64,000 bases of DNA, taken from contig NW_019775481.1 of the NCBI RefSeq assembly GCF_001039355.2, forward strand, positions 160,002 to 224,001, read 5' to 3'. The notes beneath the pieces were generated by a model. The model was not told the DNA's origin and ran no database searches. It worked only from the letters and a program-made list of their open reading frames with translations. The translations under genes and the position numbers were made by a program. Below, piece after piece: positions 53,701 through 64,000 of this stretch (position 1 is its first letter; every line of letters begins with the position of its first letter). Origin of the DNA: Lingula anatina (lineage: Eukaryota; Brachiopoda; Lingulata; Lingulida; Lingulidae).

Positions 53701-55868
53701 ATACACTAAGATATAGAAAAAAACTTCCCCCCCCCCCCTCCTAAAAAAAACCTGTGTTGCGCAATGCCAGACAATTGCAGGCTTTTTCCATTATAAAAAG
53801 ATGTAAACTTGAAACAGGAAGTCAATTTCGGTCACAAATATTAAACTTGAAAGACAAAACAATATCAGCGTCTCTGATATGTTTTATATCGGATTAATTA
53901 TGACACAGATAGTGCCAATAGCCCCTCGTAAAGTCCTACACATTTACTACATAGCAAAGGAAAAAAAAAACACCCATGGCCAAATCAATGCCAAGATTAT
54001 TTAACAAATAGAAATACGGTGTATTGGTATTAGCAAGACTGTTCAGTTTGACCTTTATGAAAATAAACTATTCACACGCCCACGCATCAGGGCCTGGCTT
54101 AATCAAAACTGCATAGTGCTTTCCTGTGGATAACACTGTCCATGGGATAAAATGTTTCAGCCTTGATGACACCTGGTCCAGATGGCTGATTTACCACAGC
54201 ACCTGGGCCAAATTCTACCGGCATTTCTGGGATGACAAAAGCCAAGACATGTTATTTCGGGCTTCTTATCCTGATAAAATATCAAGCTCTACTCAATGTG
54301 CTTCCGGTTTGGAAGTTCATCCCCACCGTTCTTTGGTGTCTATCACATTGATAGTGAGTTACCAGGAACCAGTTTCTAGACAGTATTAATAATGGAGAGC
54401 TAAACGTGTTCCAGCTGTATCCAGTTTTTATTTTTGTTAAAATGATTAGCAACAACCCACTGACGACGGGCGCACTTATCATCAATTAACCCATAAACGG
54501 CCTATTAACGTGGTACGTGAGGTAAATATTAAACCTTCCACTAATACACGTCTTGTACAGCAGATTGGTAATATTGTTATACCAAAACAGGTTCTTCTGC
54601 CGAAATAAGATTACAGTACGTCTGGTGTTTCACGTAATGAAAAACAACACATTTTAAATAACCATAAACTAATTAAGTAATATCCGTAATGGGATACTAA
54701 AAAAAAGAGGGGGTGCCATGAGAATAAACTATCGCTCATGTTAGCCCTCCATATACCAGGTCCATACTGAAAACAATTGTCAAGAAAATTATACCATTTT
54801 AATCAATTTATAGTTCGCCCGTTTATTTAGTATTTCAAATAACATTTTGGTGCCCCTTTTGAAAATAAATTTGAACAAAGTTTATTTGACAGTATTCAAT
54901 ATAAATAACACACACATGTCAGACGCACCTATTTTGGCAATGAACATTTTTTGGCAGGACAATATTAGTCACTACTAGTACTGGTATGCATGTTCTGTTT
55001 CAAACAAAAAAAAAGAATGTACTAGTGTATCCAAATACCATGACAACATTGTTACTTACAAAAATGTGCTCAGATGTAACTAAAATGTGCACTGGTGCAA
55101 AACACAATTCTCGTTACTTGCTAAAAATAGCGAGGTAACTATTTTGTTTTCTTAGATATAGCGTTTAAATTACCATAGAGACAACGTCTGCCATTTATCA
55201 GATCTGCACTCTGTACGGAAGCACAGAAACAAATGTATATTGTTATATTTCACTGCGCCACAATGTTTCAGTGTCAAAAAGAAAGGCGAATGAAATCTCT
55301 CATGGCTTACAACCCAGAAACTTGGGAATCTTATTAATGGAATTCTATCAAGTAATGAGCATATAAAGCAGTGAATAAGTTCCTCATGACCGTCTACTAA
55401 CAGGTCGATTACGGCAGTTTAATCAAGCAGTTGCTGGGAGGGGGGGTGGTAGTAGGCACTGAGCCCCCCCCTTTTTTTTCCAAAACAAAATCATGGATCC
55501 GTCCACTGAAACTTCCCACTGAAGGAGAAAATTACAGTTCAGAGAGTCTACAGAAGTACGACAATAAGGAGAGGAAAACGAACACCTTTTCGGATTGTTC
55601 CATCCGCTACTTAACAAAAACAATGCTGTCCATTTGGTCTGTACGTGTTTCTGTTTTGGCCAGGCTGGTTGGTACGTTGAGTGTGATATATATACCCGAT
55701 TTTACGTTGATGATATTCAAGTAGGACCAATATTCCTTCAATGTGCAGTTCCCGCTGCTAGCCGCAGCCAAAAAAAAGACGATAGACGTATGTTCAAGTT
55801 GTTGTGCGTTCACATATTTTGAGTTTCATATTTTTGGCCGATGCTACCATCTGACCGTTTCCTTGTTC

Positions 55869-58800
55869 TTACATAAGATTAAAATCTTCGCAAACTTGGT
55901 GAGAATTTCGTCTATTACGACAAGGAGACAGAGTGAGTCTATCATACAAGTCTTTAGCGAGATCTACCGGTGATTTAGACTTTCGGCGTGGTCTGTCCTT
56001 GTAGGTACCGCCACCTGTCGTGAATTCCCGAAGCCGTATATGTGTCAGAATGCCAACTAGCAGTTCGTCCGCATTTATTTTCAGAAGTGCTGACGTTTCG
56101 ATGAATTTGGAATTAAATCGCATAGCCAGTGCTTTTCCGTCTGAAAAGAATAAAAATTGCAACGTTATTTGCTAAAAATAAACCATTCCACGCTTGAAGG
56201 AGATTATTAACTTTTGTAACTTTGAGGCTTTTACTTTTTAAATGGCCTAAGTACTAAGTACATTATAGGCCTATTGATTTAAGGAATCGATTTAAAGGTT
56301 GGGACAGGTCCTCAAAATTCCAAAAGCCAATCCGATTACTTCAAAGTAGTGAGTAAGTTGCTTTATTTAGGACAAATTTCATTCATGTTTCCTGCTTTTC
56401 CATTTTTTACTTTTTTTTTCATTTCTATTGTTGTACGGTACATTACAGTGGCAATTGGCCAAAAGCTAAAAATTAAAGAAGCATGATGATTTAATTACGA
56501 CCATATCCATATTTATCGATCTAAAATACTTGAGTTCATTACGCTAACATGCTAACAGGTTAATGATGCATTTACTGGAAACTTGAATGAATGAAGCTAA
56601 TTCAAGTCTATGATCATTAGTACATACTTATAATCGACCCTAGATATGAAATGTTATCGGAAAAGTTCGCTACGTAGGCGTTCAGTAATCATAATCCAGG
56701 CCATTTAAGAGGACGTTCACTTTTCATTATAAAAGTTCACTGTAGCAGAGAAAGACAGATGTAGTATCTCCCGATAGACTGTTTCGACTCGGAATATGTA
56801 ATACTGGAAAGTTACTTTTGTTTCTTTAAATCTTTATTTGTAAATTATTTTTGGCTGTTAAGATCGGTGTACTAAGAGGATATACTATTCACATTTGAAA
56901 GTATCCTAAAATCATTTGCATGTCAAATTATCCTGCAAAGCCATTTATCTTCACAATCCAGACAAAGAAACGATGGAAACCCTCCTATAAAAGTACATAA
57001 TGTCAATTATTCTTTCTAAAATGTCCGACGAACATGTAAATGAATCGCGATTAGCTAAGAACTTATTTGATTAGAAATGCCAAAAAATATCGAATCCTAG
57101 CACAGAGATGGGTTGTGATTCCTGCGTATAAGAAATCGCTTTTTATCTCGAGAAAAAATCGGATGTGATGCAAAAAATCTCGCATAGGATATCTTCTACG
57201 CCATGGAAATCATCGTGATTAACGACAAACTTGTCCGAAAAACCACTTGCATCGGGTTATTACTAGCTCTATGTATAACAACAAATACCGGTACTTACTT
57301 AACAGGCAGACATAAACGGCAATAAAATCCGCCTTAAAATAAGGAGTATACTTTTGTCTCTCCATTTAAATTGAAAATCTATCTTGTCATCGAAATTATT
57401 TATTCCTTGTGATGAGGGGTGTGTGGAGGAAAAGCAATTTACTTTAAACAAAGACATGAGAATTTCTTACTGACCACTGTAAGAGTCATATACCGCAGTT
57501 TGTAGTTTCGCCGCAGTCAGTCTTATACTGCATTGGTTTAATCTAAATTCGCCCAAGATACAACGAGGTGGTTGTTCATTCTAACCTTAGTTTTGAGTAT
57601 ATCTGTGGCATTCATTATCTAAAATGTATTATCGATTGTTTTGGTTGTTCCCCAAAAAACATGTCCTAAAGCGAAACACATACTTTCATTTGTTAAAAAG
57701 TAATGACGTGGGCAGTTCGTCTTGTTAAAGGGGGATGAGAAAAATATCCTCATAGGTCCTGTACTGAGGATCATTTGGCAAATTGGGTAAATCAAGCTGG
57801 TCAGCTAGTTACGAATCTCGATGTCATAGTCATTACTTGTAATCAATGTGCGCAATATTTCAGACAACAGATATCCTGTTTGGGCACAATAAACGACGCT
57901 GCACGCCATGTTTTTTATTCGCGTGTCTCGTTAATCTGTAAGTCGGTAGGCATTTTTGTCTCAGGTTAGAGCCTGGTCTTTCTTGGGGCGAATAAGATTT
58001 CATGTCCTTATATTTCATTTCCGATCGAAGTCCTGTATGACATTTGAAAACGATTACCTGGTACATGTTGAAATAGACTAGTATGTGTTGAATATCATAT
58101 ATATCGAGTTTAACCCATTAATCTCACGAAAACTGCATGTCTTTTTCACCTGCAGACTTTTTTTCAGGTTAATTCTTGATATGGCGCCAGTTTTTTTTCT
58201 TTACGTTATTGGGCTTGCCCAGCGGCGGTTTCAGTATCAAAAGGCACGTTGTTGATATATTTTAGATCCCTGTGTTAGTCAAAAATGTTTTGTAAAAATC
58301 AAACAGCATACATGTAGCCTATATAATCGAAAGCAGTTAGATGTCACACTCAGATGAGATAATTGAGTGATTTAGTCTCGGCTCCCGCTAAAGTCCAGTT
58401 TACACGGAGTGATTGAACGTGCGTGACTCGTTTATCAGCTGAACACGATACGGTCTTGATTGCCGCCAATGCCCACCGTATAAACCATGCAGATGTGCAC
58501 ATGGCACAACGTCGATTATTTAACGTCGATTGTGAAAATTTTCTTAAACAAAACATGGCGCTTACCGGCTGTCGACACTGCCCTACCCCGGGCAAGATCG
58601 GTTTTATTTCCGACTAGAATAATAGACCGGTCCTTGGTCTGCCCACTTTTTAGTTCTTCAAGTAGTCGCTCAGCGTGCTTGAACGAGTCTTCGTTGGACA
58701 CGGCGTACACGATGACGTAGGCATCGGCGTGGACGTCTCTCGGCCAGTCTGTGTTCTAGAAAGAGAAGCTGAATGTTAGTTATTGGTGCCAGGCACTGAC

Positions 58801-58971
58801 GAGTGGTTTAGATGAATTGAGATAGGTATCCCCATGTGTTTTGAAAGAAAATTCCTTGGGGCAAACTTTAAAAAATCTTAAGTCAGTTTTGTAGGCTGCA
58901 AAGTATAAGCCAACTAATAACGCAAAGACAATTTTGCGTAGTCGGCAGTCCTGTTCAGCGAAGTCCAAGAA

Positions 58972-59016
<45 letters not shown>

Positions 59017-59047
59017 ATGTGTATGTGTGTGTGTGTGTATGTGTGTC

Positions 59048-59083
<36 letters not shown>

Positions 59084-60403
59084 CTTCTTAGTGAATGTCA
59101 AATCTGCTGAACTATTAGAAAATATGCACGCTTACAACCTGAGGGGGTTTATATATACCATTAAGAGCGGATGAAGAAAAACAAGATTTTTATGGATTAT
59201 TTTTTGATAAAAGACAGTGCGCACTGCTCAGAACGCTTAACACCTGGAAGCAATGCATAAAATCACAGATTCCTTTTTCCAGATGTTACCAAAGGAATCT
59301 GTAAGATCAGTTAAAAACACTGATATTGCCACATAATTCATTTTTGTTTCAAGATGTAAATTGCTGTAAACAAAATATAGACACCACCTTTTACGCACGG
59401 GGCCAGAGTCAAAATACTGTGAGGGTCAAAAAGAAAGGTAACATTGGTACATGTAAAAACAAGAATGGGGGCCAGTTGTATTTAACCTGAAAATTGGTCA
59501 TGAACTTCTGATAGACCCACTACGGATTTGTCTTGGATTCGAGTAGTTTAAAATATTAGTCTAAATGTTATAAGCAGTGTTAGCAGGGCATTCACAACAG
59601 AATACGGCGGACCCTACATGAAAGGAGAGCCGACTAATCCGCTGATGGTCTCCCTGCCTCCGCACGCGCCACTGAACGGATTAAATCACGGCTTCCAGGT
59701 TTAATTGTTAGACCCCTGCAAGGACGGCGCGTGTGGAGGCGGGGATACATTTTGTACCATCAGTGGATTAGTCGGGTACGCCATATTTGATCCGTGGATC
59801 AGTAGATCCGAGGATCATCTGTTGTGAATCCCCTCATAGCAATAAAGCTTATTTGTGTCGCCGATGGTGGACTTAAGGCTTATTCCCAGTAAAACTATCG
59901 GTTCATGTAGATCCAACTCCGCGGGGACTCTCGGTGAAATGCAATCAGATTAACAGATTAACACGCCTCCTCTTGTTTACAACGCACTCATGCAATCACC
60001 AGCTTCTCGGTATAGATATTCAACACCAGGAGGAGGCGTATTAATTTGTTAAACTGATTGCATTTCGCGATAGTCCCCTATGAGTTACATCAATCTACGT
60101 GCATAGAACGTAGGTTTCATTAGTTGATCGGACCGCTCTCAGAGTAGCACCATTCCGTGAATGTAAACTCAGTCTCAGCTACTTGTTCTGTCAAGGGACC
60201 GTGCATAAAGGACAAAAAAGGGCAATTTAAATCAGTTTACCATCCATTGCCTTCAATGGGCATACAAACAGAGAGAATGATGCATTACAGGTTATTATTA
60301 TTCCATAACACGCCACTCACCTCAGCCTTTGATGGATTAATAAACACAAGCTCGGCTTCTTCCCCATTAAGGACGACTGATATTGACGTCTGGCTGTTGT
60401 CCA
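55869..60403 (-). CDS. RGK-family small GTPase (Rad/Gem/Rem type), last three exons
   Basis: Exons 60403-60321, 58755-58566 and 56140-55869 join in phase (1, 0, 1) and give about 180 residues. Seen: SISVVLNGEEAELVFINPSK (switch/G3 region), ADAYVIVYAVSNEDSFKHAE, the G4 motif in IILVGNKTDLARGRAVS, and the G5 motif FIETSA. A basic tail (KDRPRRKSKS, CRNRRNSHQ) ends in CEDFNLM. The G3 Asp-x-x-Gly is not conserved, as in other RGK proteins, and the final seven residues with Cys at -7 match the RGK C-terminal signature. Family role: membrane-associated proteins that bind the beta subunit and inhibit high-voltage calcium channels. The exon with the P-loop is not found up to 64000 and is probably outside the window. 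Confidence 0.87.
56141..58565. other. RGK intron
   Basis: The intron between the two last RGK exons. No repeat or exon was recognised; short open frames on both strands lack splice context. Confidence 0.6.
58973..59080. repeat. (TG)n(GA)n compound microsatellite
   Basis: TG tract from 58973 with TATG interruptions, then a GA tract 59051-59080, in an RGK intron. Confidence 0.95.
59590..59829. mobile_element. 240-bp palindromic MITE
   Basis: Outer ends ATTCACAACAGA and TCTGTTGTGAAT are exact inverse copies, extended by GGG-type bases on both sides. Inner pairs include CCGACTAATCCGCTGATGGT with ACCATCAGTGGATTAGTCGG and CCTCCGCACGCGCC with GGCGCGTGTGGAGG. It is non-coding, in an RGK intron. Confidence 0.8.
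59880..60108. mobile_element. Foldback hairpin element, divergent subfamily
   Basis: Arms pair GGGGACTCTCGGTGAAATGC, AATCAG and CACGCCTCCTC with GAGGAGGCGTATTAATTTG and CTGATTGCATTTCGCGATAG followed by TCCCC. It shares the GGGGACTCTCGCTAAATTGC-like core with the hairpins at 40681 and 46476, but its loop-proximal stem is different. Confidence 0.75.
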
Positions 60404-63400
60404 CTGGAATGAAAGGCGGTTTAGAGCGTCATTAATATGATCATTGTGTGCAATGATGGTCAGGGGAAATTGGCCAAAAGTTCTCCTCCTTCGAATGAAA
60501 TATACATTGAAAATAATAGTAAAATTAAAAGGAAATATAAGATATAAAAAAAATACAGCTATTCGCCTATTGCACTTCTGGAGAATGCTCCTTGCCAAAT
60601 GATTTCTTTATTTAAAAGGCATTTTCTTGATATCGTTATAAAAATGAAAGATGCATATTTGGCATCAAACTACAAAACAACGACGTGAAAATGACGCGTC
60701 GATCATCACCCCTAATCTGAGATTCTTACGCTCAACAGAGCTCTTTGCCAAATCTTATTACGGATCCTCGATTGAATAAGCATCTTTCTTGGCATCGATT
60801 TCTCAAAAAAAAAAATCTTTAAGTTGCCACACATATTTGACACCAATTTTTCCAAAGGACTGAAAGTGATGCGCCATTTCCCCTAAGAAAGGCAATTGGG
60901 AGCAGAGCCATTGCCCTTAACAGAGTTCATGCACAAATCTTATCTTGCAATTATTATTCAGTTGCGTAGAGGGACATTTACTCTTATGCAAGAAGAAATG
61001 CTTAGTCAGATCCAGTTTGGACTATTAAAACAACCAATGCTAATGCTTGGTGTTCAGAAAAAAATCTACATTAATTGACCGCCATCAGAACACGTGGTCT
61101 AATGGACTGGTCAATTACGAAACCCTCAGGTAAAAAAATCAACGTGTTTATGAGCTTATCCAACATAAAAAGTCTTACTGTTGTATATAACCGTTCCCAG
61201 TATTAATTCCTGCACTCAAGGTCTGGATCAAAAGTAACGCTTTATTAATCTCTGACAGGGACCCGTTGTGGCGTTAAATCTAGGGTTCTCACTCGCTGAA
61301 CCTAATTTCTCCGTCTGAACTCACATGATTAAAGAACATCTGTGAAATCACGGGAATACATCCAGGGATCTAATTACCCAGTTTCTAAGAATTCTCATCG
61401 ATATTAAGACGCGCTCAGATATACTTAGATATCAGCAACCCAAAAAAGGTGTATCCTGTCTTTATTGATTTATTTTTAATTGTTGTACCGCCTCCCGGGA
61501 CTTCACATCAAATGTGAGGGAAGAATTTGATGTAAACATCCTGAAATTTTTATATCTCAATACCAGAAACTGCGTTGTAGTGATTGAAATAAAGTCTCTC
61601 GACGCCACTGTATAATGCACACGGTTTATCTTAAAAGTACAGGGTAAATTTTGTCATAAGGAGATTTAATCACAAATGTGTTGCTAGGAACAGAAGCGCT
61701 GCTTCCTACCACCCTCTACCAGGACCCCAGAGAGATTTTTTCACCAGATATTTCTCTGGCTTATTTCTGTGCTCTCCAGCGAGGAAATTTGCACAGAACT
61801 TACGTCATCACCCCACTGACTTCTGGTTGAGGAGACCTTCTAAACATACACTGTAGTCTAAAGTCTTCAAATCTAACCACCAGTGGACAAAAATAAAGCG
61901 TTGACATCTAGACTAATCGCAAGCCTTCGTCTGGCTTTATATTCACGTGGTAGGAAGCCCCGTGTTAAAAAATAGCATTTATAGATTCTGATTTAATTAG
62001 TGCTGGTGATATATATTGTCTCAGACATTTTTTCTGTGATTTTTTTGTATTTTTTCTCAGATTTCTTTGTATTTTTACAATAATGGGCACGTGCAGAAAC
62101 CATTCGCTTGTCGTTCATTCCGATTTTTATAATTGCCATGAATATCTATAAGTAGGCCTACATGTATATTATATTTATAATACATGAATACACTAATACT
62201 AGTGGCATGCGAACCATGGGTAAAATTGATTGACACGGGCGGTCATGGGCATGGGCGGATTGAGTGCGGCTTCTGGGTCTTCCGGAAGACGGTGAAACTT
62301 TTCAAGTTTACATTGATGGGTATATAATTTTTTAATTTTTCTGACGGAAGACGATCAAAAATTGAGGATAGATCAACAAAGTAATTTTGAAGGCTGTCAA
62401 AAAATATCTCTGGATCCGCCCTTGATGGACATGCATCACAAGCATGTCACTAGAGACGCGACAGCCTCGTGGTATGTCGATGCCAAAGTGAAATGTCGTG
62501 GAAGTTATATTTTTTAATTACACAAACGTCATAAATCATATTAAGTTTTACGTTCGATATGTAGGCCTAGTTCACAAAAACGAGAATAGGGCCTACCATA
62601 TAAGCCAGTAGGCCCTTATGAGTGCCACTGACGATCACGGCTGAATGACTTAATGCTACAATAGACGGTTGATAGCCCCGCTTCACGTCACTGAGGATGG
62701 CACCTCGAGATGGAAACACACTGCCACATGTTTTAAAGAATGTCGTTGCGAAGTCGTATAAGTGAAGGTGAGCAGGAAGCGATATGAAGACAATGAAGTG
62801 ATCAGTTGCCACAAAGTGATGTAGTTTGCTGCGAAAGACAAGCGTCTCATCCACGTGAGACAGGTCAACGCTCTTTTTGTCATAGGTTTATTTATAGCAC
62901 TATATAATGTGAGGTTATACTTAATTTAACTGTTTCGACATAATCTTAAAAGAATGCGATCATGCGTCACCGCCCAAAGATGTCACTAATGTAGCAAGAC
63001 AAGACACACTGTTATTTCGGAACACGAAGAATTTGTTTACTGTTTTCTTGAGTAAAATGCTTCACCCATAAAGGGCAAATACTTCATTTTGCCTTACAGC
63101 TCCTTATCCTATAATTAACAAAAGAAGAAAATATACATCAGGCACGTGTTTTTACTACATGTGTATTTTGTTGTTGTTGCTGTTATGGAAAAAGTCAAAT
63201 GATAAATACCGATTCCCAGGAGGAGTCATTACGAGGTCTAAAAAACTTCCGAGACTCGGGCAAATGTCTGCGGTCACGTGACGTATAATTAGGAAGTCAC
63301 AGCGTCCCTGAGCGACGTCCTGATGTGGACAGGAGTATAGTGGGTTGAAGTGATACCGCGTCCCTTGTTATGAATAAAAGGAAAGAGTACGTAGAACAGC

Positions 63401-64000
63401 GTCATCTGCACTGCTCATGTATAAATTTACCCGGTAGAACACGGCCTCTGCAACGGATCTCTTTAGTACCGTTCCTTCTATTTTTGGGATATGATGCAAT
63501 TTTTTATAGGCCATGTACCGCTCCTCGCTAGAGACCAGTGCTGGCAGGCGTCGCAGTTATTGTAAGGTTTTGCTTCAGTTCATACAGCAATGTAATTTCA
63601 GTGTAATTTCATACTCTGCACAGTTAACGAGGGAACATAAAACGTCCATTTTTTCAGTGAGACTGTATCAGAGACGCTGAAACTTTTATATGTCCTCTTC
63701 ATTTTCGGGTATGGCACAGACATTTAAATACATGTGTGTATTGTCTTAAAATGAGAGAGGTTGTTTGTCTAGGGCTCAGAAGTTAGTATTTTTATCCCCA
63801 AAAGACACTATTTTTACCGTGCGATGAAGTCCAATATAAATAAATGTGAATCTAATGGAGATGAATTCTTTACACCGGGCTTATATCTGAGCATTTATCA
63901 TTTCAATGGGCATTGGGTTTGGGAAGTGTTCTTAATGTAAATGTACATGCAGCGTTTGTGCCATTTATCATACCTTATATACAGAAGCTTTCGTATTTTT
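60404..64000. other. Upstream intron or 5' region of the RGK gene
   Basis: No P-loop (GxxGVGKT/S) coding exon could be read on the minus strand, and no other gene is supported. A CpG-containing patch near 63240-63350 contains GTCACGTGACGT (an E-box next to a CRE-like half) and could be regulatory, but this is only a motif sighting. Confidence 0.4.

Larger units (their letters stand above)
47471..55868. other. Long intergenic stretch before the RGK gene
   Basis: No supported gene. It holds a purine tract (48133-48180), a TG tract (49065-49085), the CAGGCC/GGCCTG element and its duplicate (50273-50721), and a sequence at 53045-53110 (TTTATTCAGTATTACAGGCC) that resembles reversed LINE tails. 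It should also contain the RGK 3' UTR just below 55869; TTTATT (reversed AATAAA) occurs at 54832. Confidence 0.45.

Noticed and set aside
63240-63350. CACGTG/CRE-like cluster as the RGK promoter
   Set aside because: Short motifs occur by chance, and the first RGK exon is not visible, so no promoter is called.

Overview
The window is animal (metazoan) nuclear DNA. It is AT-rich, intron-rich and full of microsatellites and small foldback transposons. The protein matches are bilaterian; the AT-rich style and high allelic variation suggest a marine invertebrate, perhaps a lophotrochozoan such as a mollusc, brachiopod or annelid, but the sequence does not settle the species. No prokaryotic features, CRISPR arrays or operons are present. 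Gene calls were made by joining exons at GT/AG sites and checking reading phase across every junction.

Layout. (1) 1313-13327 (+): a complete eight-exon gene for a NETO-like receptor auxiliary protein (signal peptide, two CUB domains, LDLa, one transmembrane helix, long cytoplasmic tail; 719 residues), with a long 3' UTR. (2) 37788 down to 19851 (-): 5-oxoprolinase (OPLAH) in about 34 small exons, convergent with NETO. One exon is mostly lost in a run of Ns (34691-35205). The last six exons occur twice, in abutting ~3.2-kb copies about 1% different, joined by a single N; this looks like two alleles placed in tandem. (3) 38139-40004 (+): EXOSC4/RRP41 in three exons, complete (248 residues), divergent from OPLAH with only 350 bp between start codons. 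(4) 40005-55868: a gene-poor stretch holding foldback elements, a degenerate LINE 3' end, and a 1.9-kb foldback element carrying an array of a YY1-like core. (5) 60403 down to 55869 (-): the last three exons of an RGK-family (Rad/Gem/Rem) small GTPase. Its P-loop exon is not visible and probably lies beyond the window.

The four genes are unrelated in function: glutamate-receptor accessory protein, glutathione cycle enzyme, RNA exosome ring subunit and calcium-channel regulator. The most unusual structures are a 32-bp minisatellite that copies an OPLAH exon-intron junction with its splice donor, a family of ~250-bp hairpins whose arms differ between copies yet remain paired within each copy, and the 1.9-kb foldback element. 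Each of the four single-N positions abuts a sequence that also occurs nearby, so several apparent duplications are probably assembly products.
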